64,000 nucleotides of DNA, from the NCBI RefSeq assembly GCF_021390155.1, contig NZ_CP089985.1, positions 4,289,001 through 4,353,000 of the forward strand, written 5' to 3'. Within the stretch, counting starts at the first letter, position 1. Each line of letters opens with the position of its first letter. Position numbers and translations under genes: made by a program. This stretch comes from Pseudomonas sp. HN11. GTDB lineage: Bacteria; Pseudomonadota; Gammaproteobacteria; Pseudomonadales; Pseudomonadaceae. Below are positions 36,501 through 46,579 of this stretch, in pieces. Under the pieces are notes generated by a model, which ran no database searches, had not been told where the DNA came from, and saw nothing but the letters and a program-made list of their open reading frames with translations.

Positions 36501-37394
36501 ATGATTTCTCTATCTCGCTGTATACGTAACGCCGCTATTCCAGTCGGTGCATTCGCTTCCCTTGGTGGCTTTCCAGATGCCTGGGCGGTGGATGTATCCC
36601 CCGGCGCATATCTCCCCGCGCCGGCGGATAGCAGTATCGCAATGCTGTATCTGGGCGGAGGTCGGGCAACAGAATTCCACCCGGAAAAAGGGGCAACCGT
36701 GAACCACGGTACACAGCTGGACACAAGGACAGGCCTGATTCGGCTGTTTCACATGATTGATGTCGACCAGACGAGGCTCCAAGTGCAACTCGGACTGCCC
36801 TTCGGTTCGCAAAAGCTAAAAATGAACGGTGTTCGTATCGGCGACGACTCCGGCTTGGCCGATCCATTTCTGGCGATAACGGCATGGCCTCTTAACGACA
36901 CCGTAAACAAGCGTTACCTGGGGATCACTGGGTACGTGTTTTTCCCTCAAGGGAGTTATGACCATGACAGCCGAGTCAACATGGGAAACAACCGTTATGG
37001 CGCGGCTTTGCAAGCGGGCTACGTACAAAGCTTCGGTGCCTGGCGGGCGGAGTTGACCGGCGATGTCAGTTGGTACGGCGATAACACGGACTCCACACCC
37101 GCTGAGCGCACGCTCAAGCAAGACCCTGTTTACACATTACAACCTTGGCTTAGTTACACCTTCGACAACAAGGTCACCACCTCTGTGGGACTGACCCGTA
37201 CCTGGGGAGGTAACTCGACCTTGGACGGCATCGATACCGGTAGACGTTCGGACTCTACCCGTGCACGGGTCGGGTTGGGTTATTGGGTCAGGAAAGATGT
37301 GCAGCTGTATTCCGAGCTCACCCGAGACCTGCAAGTGGAGGGTGGATACAAGTTCGATTATTCAGGCTTCGTGCGTATTGGTTACTTCTTCTGA
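36501..37394 (+). CDS. Outer-membrane protein of aromatic degradation clusters (Phenol_MetA_deg-like)
   Basis: A 297-residue predicted beta-barrel with a signal peptide ending near FPDAWAVDVSPG. Repeated amphipathic strands and a terminal GFVRIGYFF fit the family of outer-membrane proteins found in phenol- and aromatic-degradation operons, presumed to admit ring compounds. The start at MISLSRCIRN follows GGAGACAACAC; the longer frame lacks a good site. Confidence 0.78.
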   Translation: MISLSRCIRNAAIPVGAFASLGGFPDAWAVDVSPGAYLPAPADSSIAMLYLGGGRATEFHPEKGATVNHGTQLDTRTGLIRLFHMIDVDQTRLQVQLGLPFGSQKLKMNGVRIGDDSGLADPFLAITAWPLNDTVNKRYLGITGYVFFPQGSYDHDSRVNMGNNRYGAALQAGYVQSFGAWRAELTGDVSWYGDNTDSTPAERTLKQDPVYTLQPWLSYTFDNKVTTSVGLTRTWGGNSTLDGIDTGRRSDSTRARVGLGYWVRKDVQLYSELTRDLQVEGGYKFDYSGFVRIGYFF

Positions 37395-37420
37395 TTATTG
37401 AAAGATAAAGGAACTTCAAC

Positions 37421-38155
37421 ATGTCAAACGAACAAAAATCCGCGCTGGTGGTGAGCGCACACTCTGCTGATTTTGTCTGGCGCGCTGCTGGCGCGATTGC
37501 TCTGCATACCCAGCAAGGCTACAAGGTTCACATCGTGTGCCTGTCCTTCGGCGAAAGGGGCGAGTCGGCAAAAATGTGGCGCAAAGGTGAAATGACAGAG
37601 GACAAGGTAAAGGCCGGACGCCGAGCGGAAGCTCAGGCCGCGGCAGACATCCTGGGTGCGAGTATTGAGTTTTTCGACATTGGTGATTATCCGATGCGAG
37701 CGGATAAAGAAGTGCTGTTTCGTCTGGCGGACGTATTTCGGCGGGTGCAGCCAGCATTTGCATTGAGCCACTCTCTCAAAGATCCCTATAACTACGATCA
37801 CCCCTTGGCAACGCATCTCACCCAGGAAGCGCGCATCATTGCCCAGGCCGAGGGTTATCGGCCTGGCGAAAAAATCGTTGGTGCTCCGCCGGTTTACAGC
37901 TTCGAACCGCATCAACCAGAGCAGTGCGAATGGAAACCCGACGTGCTGCTGGACATCACGCCTGTGTGGGAGCAAAAGCTGGCCGCTATCAAATGTATGG
38001 CCGGACAGGAGCATCTTTGGGAGTACTACACTCGAGTCGCTTTGCAACGTGGTGTCCAGGCCAAGCGAAACATCGGAATCACAGCCCAACGCGACATCAT
38101 TTATGCCGAGGGTTATCAAAGCATCTTTCCACGCGTAACAGGAGATTTGTCATGA
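37421..38155 (+). CDS. galB: 4-Oxalomesaconate hydratase (PIG-L/LmbE family)
   Basis: A 244-residue zinc hydratase of the PIG-L fold. [55 protein letters not shown] and [20 protein letters not shown] match GalB of Pseudomonas putida as I remember it. It hydrates oxalomesaconate to 4-carboxy-4-hydroxy-2-oxoadipate. This differs from LigJ, the amidohydrolase-fold enzyme used with ligABC in sphingomonads. The stop overlaps galC by 4 bases. Confidence 0.9.
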   Translation: MSNEQKSALVVSAHSADFVWRAAGAIALHTQQGYKVHIVCLSFGERGESAKMWRKGEMTEDKVKAGRRAEAQAAADILGASIEFFDIGDYPMRADKEVLFRLADVFRRVQPAFALSHSLKDPYNYDHPLATHLTQEARIIAQAEGYRPGEKIVGAPPVYSFEPHQPEQCEWKPDVLLDITPVWEQKLAAIKCMAGQEHLWEYYTRVALQRGVQAKRNIGITAQRDIIYAEGYQSIFPRVTGDLS

Positions 38156-38865
38156 GCGGGGTCGCAATTCGAAATTTGCCGCGATTTTCCGTGCAGACAG
38201 GCGATGAACTGGCAGCATTAGGGGTGGCTACGGTCCATGAAGCGCAGGGTCGCAGCGGCTTGCTTCAGGCATACATGCGCCCAATCTACAAGGGCGCGGC
38301 GATCGCTGGCCCGGCAGTGACTGTCCTTGCTCAACCCGGTGACAATTGGATGCTGCATGTGGCAGTAGAGATGTGCAAACCCGGAGACATTCTGGTGGTG
38401 GGCTGCGCCTCGGAAAACCATGATGGTATGTTTGGTGATCTTCTGGCGACTTCGCTCATGGCCAGGGGCGTACGGGGCTTGATCATCGATGCGGGCTGTC
38501 GAGACATATCCACGCTGACCGAGATGGGCTTTCCCGTCTGGTCGCGAGCGATCAGCGCCAAGGGCACGATCAAAGCTACCCTGGGATCTGTCAATGTTCC
38601 AATTGTCTGCGCAGGCGCCTACATCGTTGCGGGCGACGCGGTCGTGGCTGACGACGACGGCGTTGTAGTAGTCCCTCATCAAAGCGTCGAAAAAGTCCTT
38701 ACTGCCGCCCGGCAGCGAGAAGCACTGGAAGTCGGTAAGCGCAAACGTCTGGCTAGCGGCGAATTAGGGCTGGACATCTATGATATGCGACCCACTCTGC
38801 AGACTCGCGGACTGGTCTATTACGATGATTTATCTCAATATCAACTCAGCGTATTAGCTGAATAG
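38152..38865 (+). CDS. galC: 4-Carboxy-4-hydroxy-2-oxoadipate aldolase
   Basis: A 237-residue class II aldolase of the RraA-like fold (GalC/LigK/ProA). [40 protein letters not shown] and the metal/pyruvate-binding [14 protein letters not shown] are signatures. It yields pyruvate and oxaloacetate, completing the 4,5-cleavage pathway. ATG overlaps the galB stop (ATGA). A terminator hairpin follows 8 bases after the stop. Confidence 0.93.
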   Translation: MSGVAIRNLPRFSVQTGDELAALGVATVHEAQGRSGLLQAYMRPIYKGAAIAGPAVTVLAQPGDNWMLHVAVEMCKPGDILVVGCASENHDGMFGDLLATSLMARGVRGLIIDAGCRDISTLTEMGFPVWSRAISAKGTIKATLGSVNVPIVCAGAYIVAGDAVVADDDGVVVVPHQSVEKVLTAARQREALEVGKRKRLASGELGLDIYDMRPTLQTRGLVYYDDLSQYQLSVLAE

Positions 38866-39190
38866 CTTTTTTAAACCGCCCTGACACTTCGGGGCCGTTT
38901 TAATACTAAGAAAGGCAGTTTTTTCTTTAACCAAATAATGACTCTGCAAAAAAATAAGATATGTGTTTTTTTGCCCAAACCAATCATCTTAGTAATGCTA
39001 GGCTTACTGACCGACCCAATAGAGAATATGACCGATGAATTATTAGCGCTTCTGGGATCAAGTGTATGGTGCCTGCTGTTTCCGCTCATTTATGTTGCGT
39101 TATATGCAAAGCAGGTCGGCATGCCCATCGTCTCGGGTAATCGTGAGCGACGTCATTCTGCCGGACGTACAGTTTAGGTGCGGGCAACCG
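38866..39190. other. Gap after galC containing a terminator
   Basis: Apart from the terminator at 38874-38901 no gene is convincing. A 79-codon frame at 38938-39177 encodes a partly hydrophobic peptide without a ribosome-binding site or known family, and I do not call it. Confidence 0.5.
38874..38901 (+). terminator. Terminator of the Rieske-galBC operon
   Basis: AACCGCCCTG/CGGGGCCGTT form a 10-bp stem with one mismatch and a 6-base loop, followed by TT. It begins 8 bases after the galC stop. Confidence 0.65.
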
Positions 39191-39646
39191 CTACGAGACC
39201 AGGGGAGACTGACGCAGCAGGACCGCTTTCAACGCGACACTGGATTTAACATGCGCAACGCCCGGGATGTGGGCGAGCGTGTTCGTCAGAAATGCCTGAA
39301 AGGCCTCTATAGTGGGCGTTACGACACGGAGTTGGTAGTCGTAATCGCCAGTCATCAGAAAGCAGCTCATGACTTGCGGCGCTAGTTTTATCTGCGTTTC
39401 AAAACGTCCCAATGCATCGGCGTCCTGTTTCTCAAGGCTGACGGACACAAGTACGCTCAGCGGACCCGCAAGCTTTGCTTCGTTCAGGGTTGCGGAATAT
39501 CCCTGAATATATCCCTCATCCTCCAGTACTTTGACCCGGCGCAGTACCGGCGTGGAGGACAATCCGACTTCTTCAGCAAGCTCGCGCCAAGAGATTCGGC
39601 CGTCACGGGCCAGTACTTGCAGTATTTTCACATCAATGCGGTCCAT
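39191..39646 (-). CDS. Lrp/AsnC family transcriptional regulator
   Basis: A 151-residue regulator. MDRIDVKILQVLARDGRISW and ELAEEVGLSSTPVLRRVKVL form the helix-turn-helix; the C-terminal RAM domain has MSCFLMTGDYDYQLRV. It is divergent from the indolepyruvate:ferredoxin oxidoreductase gene, with a leucine dehydrogenase relic beyond that. This fits control of amino-acid or 2-oxoacid catabolism. Confidence 0.9.
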   Translation of the reverse strand: MDRIDVKILQVLARDGRISWRELAEEVGLSSTPVLRRVKVLEDEGYIQGYSATLNEAKLAGPLSVLVSVSLEKQDADALGRFETQIKLAPQVMSCFLMTGDYDYQLRVVTPTIEAFQAFLTNTLAHIPGVAHVKSSVALKAVLLRQSPLVS

Positions 39647-39781
39647 GGATTAGCCGTATTCACCATTAATTTTTTAGATTGTAGATCAATTCACCAATAA
39701 ATCACGCTTTTCCCCTGAACATTGGCCACACCCGCTACGGCTATTTTTTTAAGATGGGCCGAACGTTTCGGAGGGTTAGCC

Positions 39782-42700
39782 ATGGCTCAGAATAATAACT
39801 ACGGGCTCGAAGACATCTATTCACAAGATGGTCGAGTATTCATTTCAGGTATTCAGGCACTGGTTCGCCTACCCATCATGCAACGGCGCCTAGATCGGGC
39901 TCGCGGTCTGAATACCGCTGGCCTTGTGTCTGGGTACCGAGGCTCTCCACTGGGCGCTTACGACCAACAGCTGTGGCGAGCTGCCCGGCAACTCAAAGAG
40001 AACGACATCGTGTTCCAGCCGGGCCTTAATGAGGATCTGGCTGCAACTGCGTTGTGGGGTGCGCAGATGCACCGCGCGTTTGGTCCAACTAAAGTCGACG
40101 GAGTCTTCGGGATCTGGTACGGAAAAGGACCAGGCGTTGATCGGACGGGAGACGTTTTCCGAAGCGCCAACGTCATGGGGACCTCAAAGCTAGGGGGTGT
40201 TCTGGCGGTATCAGGAGATGACCATGCTGCACAATCTTCCATGTACCCCCATCAAACGGATGGCATTTTCCAGTCTGCTTCAATGCCGGTGCTTCAACCA
40301 GCGAGCGTGGCCGAAGTTGTAGAGTTCGGGCTTGCAGGTATTGAGCTGTCGCGTTTCAGCGGGCTGTGGGTCGGCCTGAAAACCATTGCAGAGGTTGTCG
40401 AAGCCGCCGCTGTTGTAGATTTCCGCGCTCCCGTCGTTCATCGCACGCCTCTCGATGAAGATCCTGGCCTGCCCAGCTTCAACTGGGACCCAAGGGTCAT
40501 CTGGCCAAACCAGCGGTATGAGCTCGAGCGTCGCGTCATTGAACTAAGGTTGCCGGCTGCCCGCCGCTGGGCCCATGCGAACGGCTTGGACAAGATCCTG
40601 GTAGCTGCAAAATCAAAGCGCATAGGCATCGTTACGGTCGGTAAAGCTCACCAGGATCTCATGCAGGCGTTGGTCGATTTGAGGCTGAGTACTGCAACGT
40701 TGCAGACTCTCGGCGTCTCGATCTACAAGGTTGCAATGAGCTGGCCATTGGAAACAGTGGGCATGACCGAATTTGCGCGTGACCATGAAGAGCTCCTTGT
40801 CATCGAAGAAAAACGTGGCACTGTTGAGGGGCAAATCAAGGAAGCCCTGTTCCACATCTCTGCCAGTTCTCGTCCTCGAGTTATTGGGAAGCAGGACCCA
40901 GACGGAAGACCATTGCTTCCAGAGGTTTCCGAATTCTCACCTTTGATTCTGGCGCGTGTGCTTGTTGATCGCCTGGGTGGAGGCGAACTGCGCCAGCGGC
41001 TCGCGGAGCTTGAAGCATTGAGTGTGATGCCTGCATCGAACAAGAGCTTTCCGGTCAGGACGCCTTATTTCTGCTCCGGCTGCCCGCATAACACTTCTAC
41101 CCGAACCCCGGATGGTTCCATCAGCGGTGGTGGCATCGGCTGTCATGTAATGGCGCTGATGCAGCCAGAGCTTAAAACCAATACGTTCTGCCAAATGGGG
41201 GGAGAAGGTATGCAATGGGCAGGCGCGCAAGCTTTTTCCCAAACCCAGCATATTTTCCAAAATCTTGGAGACGGTACCTATCAGCACTCTGGCCTGTTGG
41301 CCATTCGCGCGGCTTTGGCGTTGGGTACCAACATTACCTACAAAATTCTCTACAACGATGCCGTTGCAATGACCGGCGGCCAACCCGCCGAAGGGGTAAA
41401 CGATCCCGCCCGCATTACCCGACAATTGCATGCTGAAGGCGTAAAGACGGTTGTGCTGGTTTCTGACCAGCCCGGCAAGTGGGTAAATTCTTCGGGACTG
41501 GCGCCCGGCGTTGAAGTCCATCATCGGGATAAATTGGATACCGTCCAAAGGCGTCTACGCGATATCCCTGGCGTGACGGCAATCGTCTATGAGCAGACCT
41601 GTGCGGCAGAAAAACGCCGCAGGAAGAAAAAGGCTGCGCCATCCGTTCAAGAAAAACGCTTGTTGATCAACCCCCGCGTATGCGAAGGGTGCGGCGATTG
41701 CTCGGTTCAATCCAACTGCATCGCGATCGAGCCACTCGAGACCTCATTCGGACGTAAGCGTGCTATCAACCAGACAAGCTGTAATACCGATATGTCCTGT
41801 CTCAAAGGGTTTTGTCCCAGTTTCGTGGAGATCGAGGGTGGTAGGTTGGCGAAACCATCCGGGCCGGACGGGGAACTGGAGCGGCTTCTCATTGACGCAC
41901 TTGTGCCTCCTAAAGAGATTGACTTAGGAGCTGGCAGTTACAACGTTATGCTGGCCGGTATAGGCGGGACCGGTGTACTCACTGTAGGAGCGTTGCTGGG
42001 CATGGCTGCCCTACTCGATGGCAAGGTCTCGAACGTGCTGGACTTCACCGGCTTTGCGCAAAAAAACGGCGCTGTGTTGAGCCAGGTCAAAATCAGCAGC
42101 GCAACAGGGGAAATCTTCGCCTCCCGCATCAGTCCAGGAGAGGCTGATTTGCTGATCGGTGCTGACCTAGTAGTGTCCTGCGCCTCGGATATCTCATTAC
42201 GTCTGTCACCGAACCGGACATCAGTTGTGTTGAGCACTGAGCAGGTGCCTACCGCACAGGTTATTCACTTTCGAGATGCAACTCAGCCAATCGATGAAAT
42301 GACCGAGCACCTTCGGCAACGCACTGACGCAACGTCCTTTCATGCCCTATCCGCCGGCGCGCTAGCTAAGGCACTATTTGGTGACACCACCACCGTCCAT
42401 GTATTACTTCTTGGTTACGCATGGCAGAAAGGACTGCTGCCCCTGAGCCTGCCATCGCTGGAGCGCGCGATAGAGCTCAATGGGGTCGCACCGCAGCTCA
42501 ACAAGCGGGCTTTTTCATGGGGACGGATCGCTGCCACAAACCCAGATGCAGTCGCTCAAATCATGGGGTCAACGGATCGAACTCCGCATTCGGTTTCTGA
42601 GCGCGTCGAGGATCTTGTGTCGCTACGCCATGAGGATCTGACCGCATACCAAGACGCGGCTTACGCCAAGCGATACAGCGAGCTGGTCGATGCAGCACGT

Positions 42701-43264
42701 GCTGCCGAGTCACGTGTGGTTCCGGGATCGGAAAAACTGGCAGCTGCCGTGGCTAAGAATGCCTACAAATTGATGGCGTACAAAGACGAGTATGAAGTCG
42801 CCAGGCTCTACGCATCAGCTGACTTCAAGAAAAGTCTGTCTGCTCAATTCACTGATGTTGGCAAGCTATCCGTCTGGTTGGCCCCTCCCCTGTTCGCGCG
42901 CCTGAATCCGGCCACAGGCAGACCTCGAAAAATGAAATTCGGCCCATGGGCTTTTAAAGGCTTCGCCTTACTCGCAGCGCTCAAGGGCCTGAGGGGGACA
43001 TTATTCGACCCTTTTTCGTACACCCGTGAACGTGCAGATGAACGTGCCTTGATCATCCATTACTTCAGGTTGGTACACGAGACCCTGAGCGAGTTGAATC
43101 CCGGCAACTATGAGCATGCTCTTCAGGTACTTCAGCTACCTGATGACATAAGAGGCTTCGGTCCAGTCAAGCAAAAGTCCATAGAAGCCTATTACGAAAA
43201 TCATCGTCGGCTCATGGCACGGAAACGGGCCACACCCTCATCGCTGATCACGTCCCAAGCCTAA
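39782..43264 (+). CDS. Indolepyruvate:ferredoxin oxidoreductase, single-chain
   Basis: An 1160-residue fused 2-oxoacid oxidoreductase. The N-terminal pyruvate-type domain has SGYRGSPLGAYDQQLW; the TPP site is GDGTYQHSGLLAIRAALALG with YNDAVAMTGGQPAEG; cysteine clusters CEGCGDC and CLKGFCPS bind [4Fe-4S]; the gamma domain starts MLAGIGGTGVLTVGALLGMA. It decarboxylates aryl- or branched 2-oxoacids to acyl-CoA. The ATG at 39782 follows GGAGGG. Confidence 0.92.
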   Translation: MAQNNNYGLEDIYSQDGRVFISGIQALVRLPIMQRRLDRARGLNTAGLVSGYRGSPLGAYDQQLWRAARQLKENDIVFQPGLNEDLAATALWGAQMHRAFGPTKVDGVFGIWYGKGPGVDRTGDVFRSANVMGTSKLGGVLAVSGDDHAAQSSMYPHQTDGIFQSASMPVLQPASVAEVVEFGLAGIELSRFSGLWVGLKTIAEVVEAAAVVDFRAPVVHRTPLDEDPGLPSFNWDPRVIWPNQRYELERRVIELRLPAARRWAHANGLDKILVAAKSKRIGIVTVGKAHQDLMQALVDLRLSTATLQTLGVSIYKVAMSWPLETVGMTEFARDHEELLVIEEKRGTVEGQIKEALFHISASSRPRVIGKQDPDGRPLLPEVSEFSPLILARVLVDRLGGGELRQRLAELEALSVMPASNKSFPVRTPYFCSGCPHNTSTRTPDGSISGGGIGCHVMALMQPELKTNTFCQMGGEGMQWAGAQAFSQTQHIFQNLGDGTYQHSGLLAIRAALALGTNITYKILYNDAVAMTGGQPAEGVNDPARITRQLHAEGVKTVVLVSDQPGKWVNSSGLAPGVEVHHRDKLDTVQRRLRDIPGVTAIVYEQTCAAEKRRRKKKAAPSVQEKRLLINPRVCEGCGDCSVQSNCIAIEPLETSFGRKRAINQTSCNTDMSCLKGFCPSFVEIEGGRLAKPSGPDGELERLLIDALVPPKEIDLGAGSYNVMLAGIGGTGVLTVGALLGMAALLDGKVSNVLDFTGFAQKNGAVLSQVKISSATGEIFASRISPGEADLLIGADLVVSCASDISLRLSPNRTSVVLSTEQVPTAQVIHFRDATQPIDEMTEHLRQRTDATSFHALSAGALAKALFGDTTTVHVLLLGYAWQKGLLPLSLPSLERAIELNGVAPQLNKRAFSWGRIAATNPDAVAQIMGSTDRTPHSVSERVEDLVSLRHEDLTAYQDAAYAKRYSELVDAARAAESRVVPGSEKLAAAVAKNAYKLMAYKDEYEVARLYASADFKKSLSAQFTDVGKLSVWLAPPLFARLNPATGRPRKMKFGPWAFKGFALLAALKGLRGTLFDPFSYTRERADERALIIHYFRLVHETLSELNPGNYEHALQVLQLPDDIRGFGPVKQKSIEAYYENHRRLMARKRATPSSLITSQA

Positions 43265-43299
43265 CGATTATTCATCGGATTTCGAAGAGGTACCACGCC

Positions 43300-43480
43300 G
43301 TGGAAATTTCCAAACTCGATCAGTTTGATCATCACGAACACGTCCCTCGGACGGCGCTAATAATCAATTGGTCGCCCTGCGACATGCCGATGCGCTCGCC
43401 GCGAGAAAGATTTTATACGCTCCAGATTACGTCATTAACGCAGGGAGCCTCATTCAATTGGCGCTGGCCGCCCTGAGCCG
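43300..43480 (+). pseudogene. Internally deleted leucine/phenylalanine dehydrogenase
   Basis: A GTG at 43300 with an upstream GAAGAGG site begins MEISKLDQFDHHEHV (GTG read as Met), like the start of Glu/Leu/Phe/Val dehydrogenases. Soon after, in another frame, ANNQLVALRHADALAARKIL and YAPDYVINAGSLIQLALAAL match a region over 200 residues downstream in those enzymes. A large internal deletion therefore joined the ends out of frame. The intact enzyme would deaminate amino acids to the 2-oxoacids used by the preceding oxidoreductase. Confidence 0.75.
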
Positions 43481-43498
43481 GCCAGTGCGTGTCACTCG

Positions 43499-44275
43499 TC
43501 ACCGTCCAGGTAGTACGATCCCTGAAACTTTCTGGCAAAAATCCAGCAGCCGGGTTTGAAGAGTTAAATCCCCGGCTCGAGTATCCATCTCACGACGTTG
43601 CAAATGATAAAAGTATCCCCCAGTGACGTGCGTGGCAGGATCCAGACCTTCAGCTAGCCAGACTTGGGTAAGGTGCCCTTGGCTAAGATCATCATTGGCC
43701 TGTTCACCCCCCATTTTAGTCTGGACCCAACCTGGCTCCAGGGCGTTTACCAACACATCAGGCCATAGGCGGGCCACTGCTCTCGAAAGCAATGCATCCA
43801 TGAATTTGCTTTCTGAGTAAGCTTTCATTCCGTCCCAATTACGAATACTCCAGCTGAGATCATCAATATCTATCTCAGCAGCGTCGTGAAGCAGTGAGCT
43901 GAGGTAGATAAGTCGCTTAGGCTTTTTAATAAGAGCTGTCAGAACGTACGGTGCTAATACGTTGACTGCGAAAACATGGGACAGCCCATCCTCAGTTTCG
44001 ATACGGTAAGGCTCTCGGTAGCCCACCCCGACGTTATGGATGATTGCATCGAATGGCCCAAGGCGATTAGCCTGTTCCGCAACATTCTTCATTTGGGAAA
44101 CGTGGGATAGATCCCCGACCACCACGGGCGTCCCTCTTGAGATTTTTTCTTTGACCTGGTCGGCCCTGTCCTTAGTCCGTGCGTGCAGTACAACCTCATG
44201 TCCCCTTTCCAAGAGCAGTTCAGCCGCCATGAAACCAAGACCGTCTGCGGATCCAGTAATAAATACTCGAGCCAT
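43499..44275 (-). CDS. Short-chain dehydrogenase/reductase
   Basis: A 258-residue classical-type SDR. ITGSADGLGFMAAELLLERG binds the cofactor; AIIHNVGVGYREP stands for the NNAG motif; the active site is AYSESKFMDALLSRAVARL and then ALEPGWVQTKMGG. It follows the molybdenum oxidoreductase genes on the same strand after 108 bases and may belong to that operon. The substrate is unknown. Confidence 0.86.
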   Translation of the reverse strand: MARVFITGSADGLGFMAAELLLERGHEVVLHARTKDRADQVKEKISRGTPVVVGDLSHVSQMKNVAEQANRLGPFDAIIHNVGVGYREPYRIETEDGLSHVFAVNVLAPYVLTALIKKPKRLIYLSSLLHDAAEIDIDDLSWSIRNWDGMKAYSESKFMDALLSRAVARLWPDVLVNALEPGWVQTKMGGEQANDDLSQGHLTQVWLAEGLDPATHVTGGYFYHLQRREMDTRAGDLTLQTRLLDFCQKVSGIVLPGR

Positions 44276-44383
44276 TATTGATACCTCTATATATTGAAAT
44301 TAATTTGCAGTAACACATAGGTCGCACACACTTTTTACGCTGTTGCGATCAGAATCAATGGCTGGAGAGGGACAGCCCTTGGA

Positions 44384-46579
44384 TCAAAGAATGATCTTGT
44401 CGGGAGTGATCGGAAGATCACGAACCCGCAGCCCTATAGCATCAAAGATGGCATTACCCACTGCCGCCGCCACTCCGGTAGCACCGAGCTCACCGATCCC
44501 CTTCGCTCCAGTGGGTCCCGCATTTGCGTCAAACTCATCAATGAAAGAAACATCGATATTCGGGGGGATGTCCGCCTGGACCGGGATAGCAACGCCTGCA
44601 AGATCTTTTGCCAACCAACGCCCCAGATTCGGATCGAAATGGCTGGCCTCCATCGTCGCCATACCCCATCCCCACACAATCCCGCCAATCATTTGTGAGC
44701 GAGCGGTCATGGCATTGATGATGCGCCCAGCGCTGTAGACACCGGTTGCGCGACGCAATCGCACCAAACCAACCTCAGGGTCTACGCCAACTTCCACAAA
44801 AATCACTCCGAAACTTCGCGCTGGGTGCTCTGGGCTCCCCATATCAACCGGGGCATTGGCGGGCAAATCGAAGGAGCCGTCTGCACCGAGCTCCATCACC
44901 CCCGCCTCAGAAAGCACCTCTTGCACTGTCCGAGACTTCCCCTGAAAGCTCAGCACACCATTTTCGATGGTGACTTGTTCCTGCGGCCAGCCCGCAAGCC
45001 TCAACAACTTAGTACGAACCTCAGCTGCTGCGCGCTGTACTGCGGCACCGGTGCTAACCGTGGTACCCGAACCGTATGTAGGCCCGGAGTAAGGGAGTCG
45101 AGTATCCCCTGAGACAGCTCTGACTTTATGGGGGGACAGGCCGAGCGTTGCCGCGGCGATTTGAGGGAAGATCGTTGCCGGTCCAGTACCTATGTCACAG
45201 AAACTGGATTCCACAACTGCAGTGCCGTCAAAGCGTAGCCGCACCTTGGCAGTGGAATGGAATCGAGCCTGTCCCTGACTGCAGTCGGCCATTCCAAACC
45301 CGAGATGCCAGTGCCCATCTCTGGTCCCACCCTTGGAGCGCTCACGCCAACCAAAGCGACGGGCCCCTTCCTCATAGGCTTCTCGCAATTTTTTCGACGA
45401 CCAGGCTTTTCCAGTTTCGGGGTCGACTTCGGCATAGTTACGCAGACGCAGCTCCAAAGGATCAATTCCAAGCTTAACTGCCAATTCATCCATTGCCGAG
45501 CCGAGTGCCCAGGAGCCGGGACCATCCCAAGGGGACCTCATGAAGGTCGGTAAAACGATGTTCCCACGGCGGACCAGTTGCTCGGTCTGAATATTGTCGC
45601 AGGCATAAAACGACTTGGCTGAGGCGCTGGCAAACTCGACATAGTCCTCAGTGGTGCTTGTAATGTTATCAACCACCAAGTTGATTCCGGCCAAGCGGCC
45701 ATTTTCATCTGCGCCTAAATCAACAGCCTGATTCAGTTGAGGCTGATAACCGACCATGCTGTAAAGGTGCTGTCGAGTCAGCACCAGCTTCACCGGTCTT
45801 CCTACCACGCGAGCAGCCATACTGGTGAGGATCTCGTGTGGCCAGATGAAGGCTTTCGTCCCAAATCCACCGCCTGTATGAGGAGAAAGCACTCGGACCT
45901 TCGCCGGATCAATTCCGAATACGGCTGCCAACGCATTCTGGACCGCGGGCAGGTGTTGGACCGAGTCAAAGACAGTCAACCCTTCTTCGTCCCACTGAGC
46001 CAAAATCGCAGGCGGTTCCATGGGATTGCCATGCCTTGAGGGCTGGCTGTACTGCTCATTAATCGAGGCGTGGGAATCACGAATCGCCGTCTCGACGGAG
46101 CCCTTTTTGAAACTCAGTGCGCCTGATTTCACATAAGAACCTCGGTCCTGCGCAGGCACTATCGCCGGAGCAGATTCAGGTACGGCAAAGCTGCGCTTCG
46201 TATAGCGGACTCTCACGCGCGCAGCACCAGCTTCGGCCGCAAGCAACGACTCGGCCAACACCATGGCAACAGGCTGGCCCTCATACTCAATCACGGTGTC
46301 TTGCATCGGGATAAAGCGAGACGCCAGCGGAGGAACTGAGATGTTTTTCAGATTTTCATGAACCTTGGGCATGTCTTTCGCTTGCAGCACTTTGACAACG
46401 CCTGGCACTTTCATTGCTGCGCAAAGATCAACGCTACTCACAGAGCCGGCAGGCACACTTGCGGTTACGAACGTCGCATACAGCTGGCCGACAAGGTTTT
46501 GGTCAGACGCATAGCGTGCGCGCCCTGTGACCTTTGTCGGGCCGTCGAATCGGGTGATGCCTTCTCCGAGATTATTCAT
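44384..46579 (-). CDS. Molybdopterin-binding subunit of aldehyde oxidoreductase (PaoC-like)
   Basis: A 731-residue xanthine-oxidase-family large subunit. The molybdopterin region SPHTGGGFGTKAFIWPHEIL and the active-site Glu in KGIGELGATGVAAAVG are visible. The length matches the YagR/PaoC group rather than the longer xanthine dehydrogenase subunits. The ATG follows the FAD subunit's TGA directly, so they are coupled. It probably oxidises aromatic aldehydes in the periplasm with its two partners. Confidence 0.9.
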   Translation of the reverse strand: MNNLGEGITRFDGPTKVTGRARYASDQNLVGQLYATFVTASVPAGSVSSVDLCAAMKVPGVVKVLQAKDMPKVHENLKNISVPPLASRFIPMQDTVIEYEGQPVAMVLAESLLAAEAGAARVRVRYTKRSFAVPESAPAIVPAQDRGSYVKSGALSFKKGSVETAIRDSHASINEQYSQPSRHGNPMEPPAILAQWDEEGLTVFDSVQHLPAVQNALAAVFGIDPAKVRVLSPHTGGGFGTKAFIWPHEILTSMAARVVGRPVKLVLTRQHLYSMVGYQPQLNQAVDLGADENGRLAGINLVVDNITSTTEDYVEFASASAKSFYACDNIQTEQLVRRGNIVLPTFMRSPWDGPGSWALGSAMDELAVKLGIDPLELRLRNYAEVDPETGKAWSSKKLREAYEEGARRFGWRERSKGGTRDGHWHLGFGMADCSQGQARFHSTAKVRLRFDGTAVVESSFCDIGTGPATIFPQIAAATLGLSPHKVRAVSGDTRLPYSGPTYGSGTTVSTGAAVQRAAAEVRTKLLRLAGWPQEQVTIENGVLSFQGKSRTVQEVLSEAGVMELGADGSFDLPANAPVDMGSPEHPARSFGVIFVEVGVDPEVGLVRLRRATGVYSAGRIINAMTARSQMIGGIVWGWGMATMEASHFDPNLGRWLAKDLAGVAIPVQADIPPNIDVSFIDEFDANAGPTGAKGIGELGATGVAAAVGNAIFDAIGLRVRDLPITPDKIIL

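Noticed and set aside
38938..39177. A 79-codon frame with hydrophobic stretches after galC
   Set aside because: No ribosome-binding site, no known family, and it overlaps the region after a terminator; too weak to call.
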